Notes: a model not told the origin generated them from the sequence alone. A stretch of DNA of 64,000 nucleotides from Virgisporangium aurantiacum (GCF_016863635.1 NZ_BOPG01000083.1:39926-103925), one strand, 5' to 3'; positions 25,695-34,498 are shown, numbered from the stretch's first letter. Made by a program: numbers and translations.

Positions 25695-25961
25695 CACCGC
25701 TTTGTTGTCAACCGGTGCGCAGACCGATGCGGCGCAGCCAGGCCGCGACGGCCGGTTCGGCGTCCGCGACCTCCTCACGAATACCAGCGCGCTGCTTGAG
25801 GCCGCACGCTGGGCGTTTCGCCCGGGCTGCAAGTCGTACGCTCGCGGCATCGTCGGCCTCGAAGCCGGTCGTCACCGGACTCGTCCGTACGCGAGCAACA
25901 TGCCGCAACGCGCCGACCGGCCTACACCAGGGTTGCCACCGGCTCGCGGGACGCGCCCGGC
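25695..25961. other. Intergenic stretch with an unrecognised minus-strand ORF tail
   Basis: Between the GH43 stop and the hemopexin gene stop I see no complete gene. On the minus strand, 25708-25797 reads REEVADAEPAVAAWLRRIGL then a stop, which has protein-like composition, but no start or family is apparent. It may be the tail of a lost gene. Confidence 0.25.
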
Positions 25962-28214
25962 TCAGCGGACCCGGCCGGGTAGGCCGGGCCAGTTCGGGCC
26001 GATCGGAAACGGGTATCCTTCGTCGACCCGGTCGGTGGCGATGTCGTAGCGAACATACTTGTCGTCCCGGAAGAAGTACGCCTTGGCGTTGGGCCAAACT
26101 ATCGCGGCGTCGATCCGGTCGAACCGTAGCCCGGGCCAGTTACCGGCGATGGGCAGGGGATAGCCGTCGTCGACCCGATCCGCGGCGATGTCGTAGCGCA
26201 TGTACTCCGAACCCCGGAAGAAGTACACCTTGCCGTTGGGCCACACCACCGCGGCGTCGATCCGGTCGAACCACAGGCCGGGCCAGTTTCCGAAGATGAG
26301 CAGGGGATAGCCGGGATCGACCCGATCCGCGGCGATGTCGTAGCGCACATACTCCGAACCCCGGAAGAGGTACGCCTTGCCGCCCGGCCATACGACGGCC
26401 GCGTCCACCCGGTCATCCCACACGCCGGGCCAGTTCCCGGCGATGGGCAGCGGATAGCCGTCGTCGACCCGATCCGCGGCAAGGTCGTAGCGCATGTACT
26501 GCGAGCCCTTGAAGAAGTACGCCTTGCTGTTGGGCCAGAACACCGCGGCCTGGATGCCATCGTGCCAAAGGCGTGGCCAGTTCTCCGCGATCGCGAGCGG
26601 GTACACAGCGTGGATGCGGTCGGCCGCGATGTCGTAGCCCATGTACTGCCAACCCCGGAAGAAGTACGCCCTGCCGTTGGGCCACACCACCGCGCCGTGG
26701 ATGGCATCTGTCCACAAGCGGGACCAGTTCCCGGCGATGGGCAGGGGATAGCCGTCGTCGACTCGATCCGCGGCGATGTCGTAGCGCATGTACTGCGTCC
26801 CTCGGAAGAAGTACGCCTTGTTGTTCGGCCACACCAGTACGGCGTCGATCCGGTCGGTCCACAACCCTGGCCAGTTCCCGAAGATGGGCAGCGGGTAGCC
26901 GGGATCGACCCGATCCGCGGCGATGTCGTAGCGCACATACTCCGAACCCCGGAAGAGGTACGCCTTGCCGCCCGGCCATACGACGGCCGCGTCCACCCGG
27001 TCATCCCACACGCCGGGCCAGTTCCCGGCGATGGGCAGCGGATAGCCGGGATCGACCCGATCCGTGGCGATGTCGTAGCGGTAGTACCGACCGGAGACGA
27101 ACAGGTATGCCTTGCCGTTGGGCCAGACCATCGGCGCGGTCAGCATCCGCAGGGCGAGCGCCTCGACGAAGTACATGTAGTTGTCGGCGTTGCCGATGGC
27201 CAGTTCCGGGCTGTTGCGGGCGAGTTCTCGCGAATCGACCTGGCCGTAGGCGAAATCTTCGGTTCTGGCCGTGGCGTGGCTCCATTCGTGCACGAGCGTG
27301 CCGAATCTCGAATCCATGCCCGTCGGCGGCGCGTTGAAGAAACCGGCGCACAGCCACAGGGTGTCCGATCCGTGGTAGGTGTATGCCCACCAGTCGGGCG
27401 CGCAGTCGGTCTGGCTGAGGTCGTAGACGTGCTCGTCGTTCAGCCTCGTCCGGATTCTGGTGACGCGACTCTGCACGATCCCATAGCGGGATGCGTCTCC
27501 GGCTCCGAACCAGTCGGCATAGAGTGCGTTCTCCGCAGGCGTGCTCCACGTCGTCAGCGCTCTGATGGCGGCGTCCAACCAGACGATGAGGTTCTGGTGT
27601 GCGGCGTAGGTGTCGCGGAACATCTGCTCCACCGACGGGGGCAACGGCGGCGGGAAGCCGAACACCGCCTCGTCGCGGCGCCCGTTCGGACCGAGAGTGA
27701 GCCGAAGCGCGCCGGCGGGCGGTGGCTCGTGGCGCGCCCGCTCGCCGGCCGTGAGCCGGGGCTCCCCGTCGGGCAGGAGGTCGAAGCCAGTCGAGATCGG
27801 ATCGAGGGAGAAGCCCTCATGCTCCTGCCGGGCACGCGCCGTGACAACCCGACCGGCATCTGCGACAGCGTCCCGGAACCGCGGCCGAAGAGTCACGGTG
27901 TACGACCCGTGCTCGTCGAAGGCGAACGACGTCGACAGATCGATGACCTCGACAATCGTCTGACCGGCAGCGATCGTGCGGTATGAATCGGGCGTGGGGT
28001 CGCCACGCTTCACCAGACGCCCGTCGTAGGGGATGATCCGGTCGCGGTGCCGGACCTCCACGAAGTCGAAGACCTCCCGGTCAAGGGGTGTATCCCAGAC
28101 CAGGAGCGCATGGTCCCGGTCGCTCACGTTCTCAATCTCGAACCAGAGGAGGATCGGCTCACCGCGACGGTAGGCCGGCTCCATCCGGATCGAGCAACGG
28201 AAGTCGTCTCGCAT
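25962..28214 (-). CDS. M35-type (aspzincin) metallopeptidase with eight hemopexin repeats
   Basis: This encodes 750 residues. The ATG at 28214 follows GAAAGGGGG. An amino domain of about 150 residues (MRDDFRCSIRMEPAYRRGEP, then RFRDAVADA) resembles the deuterolysin-associated beta domain. The catalytic core carries HEWSH (residues 309-313) and TEDFAYG (D320), the HExxH plus TxDxxYG zinc site of aspzincins such as peptidyl-Lys endopeptidase, then GNADNYMYF. Residues from about 360 to the end form eight 49-residue repeats (WPxxKAYFFRGxxYxRYDIA, then YPLPIAGNWPGLW), two four-bladed hemopexin propellers. There is no Sec signal, so export, if any, is by another route, or it acts inside. A 150-base stretch is duplicated exactly within the repeats. 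Confidence 0.85.
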   Translation of the reverse strand: MRDDFRCSIRMEPAYRRGEPILLWFEIENVSDRDHALLVWDTPLDREVFDFVEVRHRDRIIPYDGRLVKRGDPTPDSYRTIAAGQTIVEVIDLSTSFAFDEHGSYTVTLRPRFRDAVADAGRVVTARARQEHEGFSLDPISTGFDLLPDGEPRLTAGERARHEPPPAGALRLTLGPNGRRDEAVFGFPPPLPPSVEQMFRDTYAAHQNLIVWLDAAIRALTTWSTPAENALYADWFGAGDASRYGIVQSRVTRIRTRLNDEHVYDLSQTDCAPDWWAYTYHGSDTLWLCAGFFNAPPTGMDSRFGTLVHEWSHATARTEDFAYGQVDSRELARNSPELAIGNADNYMYFVEALALRMLTAPMVWPNGKAYLFVSGRYYRYDIATDRVDPGYPLPIAGNWPGVWDDRVDAAVVWPGGKAYLFRGSEYVRYDIAADRVDPGYPLPIFGNWPGLWTDRIDAVLVWPNNKAYFFRGTQYMRYDIAADRVDDGYPLPIAGNWSRLWTDAIHGAVVWPNGRAYFFRGWQYMGYDIAADRIHAVYPLAIAENWPRLWHDGIQAAVFWPNSKAYFFKGSQYMRYDLAADRVDDGYPLPIAGNWPGVWDDRVDAAVVWPGGKAYLFRGSEYVRYDIAADRVDPGYPLLIFGNWPGLWFDRIDAAVVWPNGKVYFFRGSEYMRYDIAADRVDDGYPLPIAGNWPGLRFDRIDAAIVWPNAKAYFFRDDKYVRYDIATDRVDEGYPFPIGPNWPGLPGRVR
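26311..27048 (-). repeat. Hemopexin-coding DNA with an exact 150-base direct repeat
   Basis: Bases 26311-26460 and 26899-27048 are identical over 150 positions and encode most of two adjacent hemopexin units. Four other units lie between or next to them at lower identity. The third-position identity shows a recent duplication or gene conversion of a two-unit block. Confidence 0.85.
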
Positions 28215-28586
28215 CACAGTGCCCCCTTTCCGGGCGGACGTACCGGTTTCGGTAACGGCAGCGCTACCGGGGTGGTCGATGAGGAAGTCGAACGCCGGGC
28301 CGCTGGAGCCCTCGTCGCGCCCGGTGCCGCGCTTGGTGCGGACCGCGCCCTGATGGGGGATCGATCTCGGCGGCGACCTCGCTGCCGCGGCGGCGACGGA
28401 GAACCGGTGCTCGAGGTCCATGACCGGTGGCGGGTCGGCGTCGTCGCTGACGCGCCGCGCGGCCCGCAGGTTGAGCTCATGGCCGCCGGTCAGGACCAGG
28501 TGCAGATCGCACTGCGGAAACAGAACAAGATCGAGAAGGGGCGTCACGCTGCCTCGCCCTTCATCCTCAGCGGATGATGAAGTCTG
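28215..28586. other. 372-base gap without a recognised gene
   Basis: The stretch lies between the start of the minus-strand peptidase and the stop of the small zinc protein. Open frames cross it on both strands, but none shows family motifs or a ribosome site. The only functional element I can name is the purine-rich GAAAGGGGG ribosome site of the peptidase at its left end; it presumably also holds that gene's promoter. Confidence 0.3.
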
Positions 28587-28793
28587 TCAATGGACAGATT
28601 GCACCGAGCTGGGCTCGGAAGAAGTACCGGGGGTTGCGAGTCCGGTCGGAAGTGGCATCACGAAGATGTGTCTGCGTATGCACTGTGTCTTCACGTGCGG
28701 GACGGGGCCGTGGGTCGACATGAGAGTGACCCTGTAAGTGATCTCAGCGGGCGCGCGGCAGACCGGGTCTGGACAAGGCAGCAGAGACAACAT
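28587..28793 (-). CDS. Small cysteine-rich putative zinc-binding protein
   Basis: This encodes 68 residues from the ATG at 28793, with AGGAGG 7 bases upstream. The core CPDPVCRAPAEITYRVTL, then STHGPVPHVKTQCIRRH belongs to a small actinobacterial protein type (C-P-x-P-x-C ... A-E-I ... S-T-x-G-P-V-x-H-V-x-x-x-C ... H), with three Cys and two His arranged as a possible zinc site. Function is unknown. The upstream in-frame extension to 29033 lacks family similarity and a ribosome site. The carboxy tail of about 17 residues (TGLATPGTSSEPSSVQSVH) looks disordered. Confidence 0.6.
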   Translation of the reverse strand: MLSLLPCPDPVCRAPAEITYRVTLMSTHGPVPHVKTQCIRRHIFVMPLPTGLATPGTSSEPSSVQSVH

Positions 28794-29025
28794 CCAATCC
28801 TCCTCGTGGCTCTGGAGGCTCCAGGCAGCCGGAGTCTGTATCCGATCGCGCCGGCCTGCCTCGATGCCGCGCTCAAGTGTCAGCACGAGCACCTCGCGCG
28901 GTCGTTGGAGCGCAGTGCTCGACCATTGGATTCGGGCGCACACCGTTGCCCGTATCGGGCCGAGCGGTCTGTACGAATAGGACAGAAGGGGTGACACGGC
29001 GACAGCGGAGTGGTATGCACTGAGA

Positions 29026-30060
29026 GTGCCCACGGTCTGGCGCGCGGCCGACTTGGCGCCGTCGGAGCGGGCAGAGTCATTCGTCAGCTTCGTCGGCGAC
29101 TCGGTCGTTTCCTATGGGAATCCCGCAGGCATGGTGCTGGAAGACCGTGACCAGGTCGGGATGGCGGACGCCGGCGCGTTGCGGATCTTGAGGATCAGCT
29201 GGACCGGGGGTAGGGCCGCACGAGGGGTGACGCAGCTTCGTCAGTCCGATCCGGAGTTGTGCAAGATCGACGTCCCGCTGTCCGGGCGATTCGCTGTCGA
29301 ACAGGCCGATCAGCAAGCAGCCCTCGACGAGAACACGTTCACCTTCGTCGACACCGGCCAGCCACATCGCATCGCAGCGCAACGGCTCGATCTGGCCATC
29401 GTCATGTTCCCCCGGGCGCTGCTGCCGCTTCGTGACAAGGACATCAATTCGCTCGCCGGAATGACCTTCGACTCAACGCTGCCGGGTGCTGCGTTGATCA
29501 CTAGCGTCGTCCGTGAGGTGGCCAGGAACCTGGACGCCTATGACGGGCAGCGAGGAGCGAGAATCGGCACCTCGGTCCTCGACCTGATCACGGCAACACT
29601 CGCGACACGAATAGACCGGGCCGCCGCGGTTGCGCCCGAATCGCGACGGAGCGCACTGGTGCTGCACATCCGCGCCTACATCGAAAGCAACCTCGGCGAC
29701 CCCGACCTCGCACCACCGTTCATCGCGGCCCGACACCACATTTCCCCACGCCACCTGCACAAGCTCTTCCAGGACGAAGGAACCACCGTGGCCGGTCTGA
29801 TCCGAGCCCGCCGCCTCGCCCGCTGCCGACAGGACCTGATCGACCCTGCCCATGCCGCGAAGCCCGTCAGTGCCATCGCGGCGCGTTGGGGATTGCGCGA
29901 CGCCGGATACTTCAACCGGGTCTTCCAGGCGGAGTACGGCATGCCTCCAGGCGAGTACCGCCGAAGGGCGGCGATACTTCAGGCCGGTCCTGGCGTTCAG
30001 CACGACGGCACCGTCTTGTCACCAGACTCGGTCCGGCCAAGGCGACCGACGCCGCGTTGA
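29026..30060 (+). CDS. AraC family transcriptional regulator
   Basis: This encodes 344 residues from a GTG at 29026. Amino residues 25-200 form an AraC_binding_2-like cupin domain (CKIDVPLSGRFAVEQADQQA, then FTFVDTGQPHRIAAQRLDLA). The carboxy part has the two AraC helix-turn-helix motifs: HHISPRHLHKLFQDEGTTVA, and VSAIAARWGLRDAGYFNRVF with the conserved FQAEYGMPPGEYRR. Such regulators of actinobacteria act near oxidoreductase or cytochrome genes, but here neither neighbour fits, so the target is unknown. The last 25 residues are unconserved. Confidence 0.85.
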   Translation: MPTVWRAADLAPSERAESFVSFVGDSVVSYGNPAGMVLEDRDQVGMADAGALRILRISWTGGRAARGVTQLRQSDPELCKIDVPLSGRFAVEQADQQAALDENTFTFVDTGQPHRIAAQRLDLAIVMFPRALLPLRDKDINSLAGMTFDSTLPGAALITSVVREVARNLDAYDGQRGARIGTSVLDLITATLATRIDRAAAVAPESRRSALVLHIRAYIESNLGDPDLAPPFIAARHHISPRHLHKLFQDEGTTVAGLIRARRLARCRQDLIDPAHAAKPVSAIAARWGLRDAGYFNRVFQAEYGMPPGEYRRRAAILQAGPGVQHDGTVLSPDSVRPRRPTPR

Positions 30061-30156
30061 ATCTGCTGAAGATCCACCTGCGGGACGCGCCCACCTCACC
30101 GCGTGTTGCCGCGGATGAGGTCCGCCGCGCGTTCGGCTACCGCGATCGTCGCGGCG

Positions 30157-32223
30157 TTAGGTGGTGGTGCCGGTGACCGTGGTGCCGGACTTCGTGACGT
30201 GGCAGGTCGCCTGCGCGCCGCTCCAGAAGTGGAACGTGAGGGTCACGCGGGCGCCGTCGGTGACCTCCGCGAAGAACTCCGGCTTGAGGATCAGGGTGCC
30301 GGCGGTGTAGTCGGGCTGGACGTGGGTCCAGAACTCCTTGTAGGTGGTCCAGTTGAGCGGACCCGCAGGAGTGCCGTCGGCGTACTTCGCCTCCATGGTG
30401 GCCAGGATGTCGCCGCGGAACTGGGTGGGAACCGCGAACGCGCTCGTCGTCCCGTTGGCATTGGCCACGATGGGGGTGTCGTAGCTGATGACGCTGATCT
30501 GCCACGGCGCACCCTGGGAGAAGCGCGCCTCGACAGCGGCCTTCACGCCGTACGACCGGTCACCGAGTAGCCGGGTCAGTGCGCTCGCGGTGAGGGTGAG
30601 CGTGGATCCGGACACGGTGTAGTCGGTTCCGTCGACCAGGTTCGTGTTCCCGTGCCGTAGACCCTGGAACGACGCGCCGTTGAGGTTCAGGGTCAATGAC
30701 CTGTTGGTGACGGCGGTGCTGCGAGCCACGAACACCTGGTCAGACGAGGCGGTGGCCGACCGGGTGGTCCAACTGGCCTTCATGAGGTCGAACAGGCCCT
30801 GGTCGCGCCACTGCAGGGTTTGACGGTTGAGGAACTGTCCCGCGTCCCACAGCATCGTGGTGACGTTACGGATGCGCGCCTGGTACCCGACCGCTTCGAA
30901 GAACTTCAGGAGTTCGCCGCGGTTCTGCACACCGGGCCGGTTGTGGTCGTAATTCAGCACCGCCCACTCGCCCATGATGACCGGGATGCGTCGGGCGACG
31001 AACGTGTTGTACACCCGGTCGAACGTGCCGATGAGATCTTGTTCGACTTCGGCGTTGTAGCGGGTGAAGCCGGAGTTGTTGACACTGAACGGCCAGAATC
31101 CGTAGAAGTGGATGGTGGCGGCGAGGTTGCGGTCGTTCAGCCCGTTGATGGTCGCTAGCAGCGCGTCGAGCTTGGGCTGGTCGGCGTTGGTGAACAGGGT
31201 CGGCAGCACGAGCACGCGGGTGGCGTTGTTTCCGCCGGTGCGGCGTACGAGGTTGACGAAGTCGACGTTGAGTTCGTGCAGCAGTGGGTAGCTCTGGTCG
31301 TCGGTGCTGTTGGCGAACTGCGGTTCGTTGATGTTCTCGAACGTCAGCCGCTGCGGGTGGTCGCGGAACGTTGTCGAGATCTGCGTCCACAGCGCGCGGT
31401 ATCTCGCGAGGACATTGGCCTTGTCGCTCGGATAGGTGTTGATCCATTGCCAGGAGTCGTGGTGGAGGTTGAGCAGCACGTACAGGTCCTCGGCCAGGGC
31501 CCAGTCGACCACCTGGCGCACGCGTGCCAGCCAGGCGGCGTCGATGGTGTAGTCCGGTGCGGGGCCGTGGTGGTTGGTCCAGGTGACCGGGAGCCGGACG
31601 CTGCGGTATCCCTGTGACCGGTAGTGGCGCAGCAGCTCCCGGGTGATGAGCGGGTTGCCCCACGACGTCTCGTCGGGGATGGCGTCGAGGGTGTTGCCGA
31701 TGTTCGTTCCGGGCTGCATCGCCGCGACGGTGGCCATCGCGTCACCCGGCTGCGGCGGCGTCGACGACGAGGACGACGGGGAGGGCTGGCCCACGTTGCC
31801 GGTGCAGGTCACACCGTTGAGGTCGAACGACGTCGGTGCGGCGTTGCTGCCGGCCCACGAACCGTTGAACCCGAACGAGACGCTTCCGTTCGTGGGGATG
31901 GCCGGGTTGTAGCTGGCATTCGTGGCCGTGGTGCGCCCGCCGGAGGTGCTGACGCTCGCGTTCCACGCCTGGGTCACCTGCTGGCCCGACGGGAAGGTCC
32001 ATGCCAACCGCCAGCCGTTGACCGGGTCGCCGAGGTTGGTGACGGCGACGTTGGCGGTGAACCCGCCCTGCCACTGCGACGCGACCGTGTACGCGACCCG
32101 GCATCCCGCGGCCGCCGCGCCGGCGTTGACCGCCATCATCACGCCGCCGAGCAGGAGTACCGCGACGGCGGCGGCAATGACGCCGACCCGTCTGCGTGAC
32201 GTTCGTAGTCTGCGCACACTCAT
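30157..32223 (-). CDS. Secreted GH5 cellulase with CBM2, CBM_X2 and CBM46-like domains
   Basis: This encodes 688 residues from the ATG at 32223, with AGGAG just upstream. An RRLRTSRRRVG leader precedes a hydrophobic segment (signal peptide to about residue 39). Next comes CBM2 (CRVAYTVASQWQGGFTANVA, then NGWRLAWTFPSG), a Pro-Ser linker, and a GH5 catalytic domain with the acid/base Glu in FENINEP (E300) and the nucleophile in VIMGEWAVL (E419). Residues from about 465 are a CBM_X2 module (VFVARSTAVTNRSLTLNLNG) and a CBM46-like module (FRGDILATMEAKYADGTPAG, then LTFHFWSGA). It hydrolyses beta-1,4-glucan outside the cell. Palindromes of the GAAAGTTTC type upstream and the divergent LacI regulator suggest sugar-responsive control. 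Confidence 0.9.
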   Translation of the reverse strand: MSVRRLRTSRRRVGVIAAAVAVLLLGGVMMAVNAGAAAAGCRVAYTVASQWQGGFTANVAVTNLGDPVNGWRLAWTFPSGQQVTQAWNASVSTSGGRTTATNASYNPAIPTNGSVSFGFNGSWAGSNAAPTSFDLNGVTCTGNVGQPSPSSSSSTPPQPGDAMATVAAMQPGTNIGNTLDAIPDETSWGNPLITRELLRHYRSQGYRSVRLPVTWTNHHGPAPDYTIDAAWLARVRQVVDWALAEDLYVLLNLHHDSWQWINTYPSDKANVLARYRALWTQISTTFRDHPQRLTFENINEPQFANSTDDQSYPLLHELNVDFVNLVRRTGGNNATRVLVLPTLFTNADQPKLDALLATINGLNDRNLAATIHFYGFWPFSVNNSGFTRYNAEVEQDLIGTFDRVYNTFVARRIPVIMGEWAVLNYDHNRPGVQNRGELLKFFEAVGYQARIRNVTTMLWDAGQFLNRQTLQWRDQGLFDLMKASWTTRSATASSDQVFVARSTAVTNRSLTLNLNGASFQGLRHGNTNLVDGTDYTVSGSTLTLTASALTRLLGDRSYGVKAAVEARFSQGAPWQISVISYDTPIVANANGTTSAFAVPTQFRGDILATMEAKYADGTPAGPLNWTTYKEFWTHVQPDYTAGTLILKPEFFAEVTDGARVTLTFHFWSGAQATCHVTKSGTTVTGTTT

Positions 32224-32313
32224 CAGGACACTCCTCGGGGACGGCGGGAGGGGTGGGACCCCTGGCGTGGTGAGCTGTGGGAGGAGCGGCACCGGAGCGC
32301 TCGGCCACGGGGA

Positions 32314-32342
32314 AGTTTCTAGAAACTGGAGCCGAAAGTTTC
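32314..32342. promoter_or_regulatory. Two operator-like palindromes upstream of the GH5 gene
   Basis: AGTTTCTAGAAACT (32314-32327) is a perfect 14-base palindrome. GAAAGTTTC (32334-32342) is a perfect 9-base palindrome with central G and recurs at 32430. They lie 90-120 bases before the GH5 start codon, a typical position for LacI-family repressor sites at actinobacterial cellulase genes. Confidence 0.6.
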
Positions 32343-32429
32343 TGACCCGGAACCGTACGCTTTACCTCGACGACCGTCAATGCGTTGACCGACCGTGCAA
32401 CGATCCTTAGGCTGTGTGCAGCCGGTCAG

Positions 32430-32438
32430 GAAAGTTTC
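32430..32438. promoter_or_regulatory. Third GAAAGTTTC site, before the GH43 remnant/LacI unit
   Basis: GAAAGTTTC at 32430-32438 is identical to the site at 32334-32342 and sits about 20 bases before the start of the GH43 remnant, so the same regulator probably controlled both divergent units, including its own gene. Confidence 0.5.
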
Positions 32439-32458
32439 TCACCAAATCGGACAGCAGC

Positions 32459-32673
32459 TTGCGGACTGACATCGCCAACCCGGTGATCCCCGATCCCATC
32501 CGGATCCCAGCATCTGCCGGGTGGGGGAGGACTACTACCTCGCCACCCTCGACGGCCGGTACCTGTCGACCGAGGTTGCCGGCGGCTTCACCGGCCGAGT
32601 CATCGGCGTGTACGCCACGGCCGGCACCGTCCACGTCGACTGGTTCGACTACGAGGGAGCACGGAGTGACTGA
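32459..32673 (+). pseudogene. Gutted GH43 beta-xylosidase-like gene: N terminus joined to C terminus
   Basis: The start reads TDIANPVIP, then in a shifted frame HPDPSICRVGEDYYLA, the exact amino terminus of GH43 xylosidases. It passes without a break into LDGRYLSTEVAGGFTGRVIG and VHVDWFDYEG, the extreme carboxy terminus of the same family. About 450 internal codons are missing, plus one base between P and H. It ends at TGA 32671-32673, overlapping the LacI start. Confidence 0.65.
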
Positions 32674-33667
32674 CGACGAATCGGTCCGGCCGGTCACCAT
32701 CGCCTACATCGCCGAGTCCGCCGGCGTATCGGTCCCCACCGTGTCCAAGGTTCTCAACGGACACTCCGGGGTGTCGTCGGACACCCGCGCCCGCGTCGAG
32801 GCCCTCATCCACCAGACCGGCTACCGCAAGCCCCGGCCCGTCCTGGGCCGGCGGATGGTCGAACTCGTCTTCGACGAGCTGGAACACATGTGGGGTCTGG
32901 AGATCATCCGCGGCGTCGAGCGGGTCGCCCGGGAACACCGCGTCGGCGTCGTGCTCACCGAGTTCGGTCCCCAACGCAGCGCCATCCGCTACTGGATCGA
33001 CGACACCGTCGCCCGGCGCCCGTCCTGCGTGGTCACCGTGGCCCAACTGTCCGAGGAACAGCGGGAACAGTTGCGGGCCAAGGGAATCCCCTTCGTCGTC
33101 CTTGATCCGGTCAACGAGCCACCGGCCGAGAGCCCATTCGTCGGCGCCACCAACTGGACCGGTGGCCGCACCGCCGCCCGTCACCTGCTCGACCTCGGAC
33201 ACCGGCGCATCGCCACGATCGCCGGTCCCGAAGGCTTTCTCTGTTTCCAGGCCAGACTCGACGCCTACCGGTCGGCCATGGAGTCCGCCGGACCCGCCGT
33301 GGTGGTGCGCACCGCCGTGACCGTGGACGCCGGCCACGCGGCGGCGCTGGACCTGCTGAGCCGCCCTGACCGCCCGACGGCCATCGTCACCGGCAACGAC
33401 CTGCAGGCCCTGGGCGTCTACCGCGCGGCCCGGGAGCTGGGCCTGCGGATCCCGACCGACGTCAGCGTGGTCGGATTCGACGACCTGCCCCTCGCCACCG
33501 TCGTCGACCCGCAGCTGACCACAGTGCGCCAACCGCTCACCGAGATGGCCGCGGCGGCCACCGAACTGGCGCTGGCCCTGGCCCGCGGCGAACGGGCCCC
33601 GCAGACGGGACTCGAATTGGCCACCAGGCTCGTCGTCCGGCAGAGCACCGCACCGCCCCGGAGATGA
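32666..33667 (+). CDS. LacI family transcriptional regulator
   Basis: This encodes 333 residues. The GTG at 32666 follows GAGGGAG (32653-32659) by six bases, inside the last codons of the GH43 remnant. The helix-turn-helix with hinge is TIAYIAESAGVSVPTVSKVL, then NGHSGVSSDTRARV (residues 12-48). The effector domain shows the periplasmic-binding fold (ARHLLDLGHRRIATIAGPEG, then TAIVTGNDLQALGVYRAARE, then VVGFDDLPLATVVDPQLTTV). It was evidently second in an operon with the deleted GH43 gene and lies divergent to the GH5 cellulase, so it probably represses these polysaccharide genes until an oligosaccharide binds. The GAAAGTTTC sites between are the likely operators. Confidence 0.9.
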   Translation: MTDDESVRPVTIAYIAESAGVSVPTVSKVLNGHSGVSSDTRARVEALIHQTGYRKPRPVLGRRMVELVFDELEHMWGLEIIRGVERVAREHRVGVVLTEFGPQRSAIRYWIDDTVARRPSCVVTVAQLSEEQREQLRAKGIPFVVLDPVNEPPAESPFVGATNWTGGRTAARHLLDLGHRRIATIAGPEGFLCFQARLDAYRSAMESAGPAVVVRTAVTVDAGHAAALDLLSRPDRPTAIVTGNDLQALGVYRAARELGLRIPTDVSVVGFDDLPLATVVDPQLTTVRQPLTEMAAAATELALALARGERAPQTGLELATRLVVRQSTAPPRR

Positions 33668-33683
33668 CCCGGGCGGTCGCCAT

Positions 33684-33696
33684 TAACAACTTGTTA
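33684..33696. promoter_or_regulatory. Inverted repeat TAACAA-C-TTGTTA upstream of the SARP gene
   Basis: TAACAACTTGTTA is a perfect 6-1-6 palindrome 37 bases before the ATG at 33734 and 17 bases after the LacI stop. Its low GC in this context and its position suggest a binding site controlling the SARP gene. Confidence 0.45.
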
Positions 33697-33733
33697 GGAA
33701 GCTCCCTCAGGTGGGCCTGTGAGGCTCCGGGTC

Positions 33734-34498
33734 ATGAGGATCAACCTGCTCGGAACCGTCGAACTGCTCGACGACCGGACGTCGGTGCCGATCGGGTCGC
33801 GTAAGCGGAGACTGCTCCTCGCGGCGCTCGCCCGACGTGTCTGCACCTCGGTCAGCGTGGTCGATCTCGTCGACGTCATCTGGGGCCAGTCGCCGCCACG
33901 GTCAGCGGCCTGCAATCTCCGCACGTACCTGTTCGACCTGCGACGGGTGCTCGGCGCCCGGTCCATCGTGCGCACCGGCTCGGGCTACCGCCTCCAGTTC
34001 GACACCGCCGACATCGACCTGAACGCGTTCGACCGGGCGGCCGGTCGGGGCGATACAGCGCTCAGCGCCGGAAATCCCCGGCTGGCCCGGCGAGAGCTGG
34101 CGCGGGCGTTGAAACTGTGGCGGGGCGACCCGTTCGCCGACCTCGGCGAGGTGGCCGCGTTCACCGGTGACGTACAACGGCTACGGGAGCGACGCCTCCG
34201 CGTCCTCGAGCAACGCATCGAAGCCGACCTTCAACTGGGTGCCGCGGCCGACGTCGTGGCCGAGCTGACGGAGCTGGTCGCCGAACACCCGTACCACGAA
34301 CGCTTCCGCGGCCAGCTCATGCTGGCGCTGTACCGGAGCGGACGGCAGGCCAACGCGCTGGAGGTCTTCCGGGCGGCGCGCGCCACGCTGCACGACGAGC
34401 TCGGAATCGAACCCGGCAGTGAACTGCAGGCGACGCACCGGTCCGTGCTCAACCAGGACCATCGCATCGGGTGGTCGACGCCATTGTGCCGGCTGTGA
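33734..34498 (+). CDS. Small SARP regulator (winged helix plus BTAD)
   Basis: This encodes 254 residues from the ATG at 33734; a GTG at 33719 is possible. Residues 1-95 are the OmpR-like winged helix (INLLGTVELLDD, then RRVLGARSIVRTGSGYRLQF); residues 100-245 are BTAD (RRELARALKLWRGDPFADLG, then YHERFRGQLMLALYRSGRQA, then LHDELGIEPGSELQ). This short form equals ActII-ORF4/RedD-type activators that bind direct heptamer repeats and switch on secondary metabolite genes. No biosynthetic cluster lies in the window. Its 3' end overlaps the convergent large regulator gene by 50 bases. Confidence 0.9.
   Translation: MRINLLGTVELLDDRTSVPIGSRKRRLLLAALARRVCTSVSVVDLVDVIWGQSPPRSAACNLRTYLFDLRRVLGARSIVRTGSGYRLQFDTADIDLNAFDRAAGRGDTALSAGNPRLARRELARALKLWRGDPFADLGEVAAFTGDVQRLRERRLRVLEQRIEADLQLGAAADVVAELTELVAEHPYHERFRGQLMLALYRSGRQANALEVFRAARATLHDELGIEPGSELQATHRSVLNQDHRIGWSTPLCRL

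Noticed and set aside
28215..28547. Upstream in-frame extension of the M35-hemopexin gene
   Set aside because: No family similarity in the extension; a strong ribosome site precedes the ATG at 28214.
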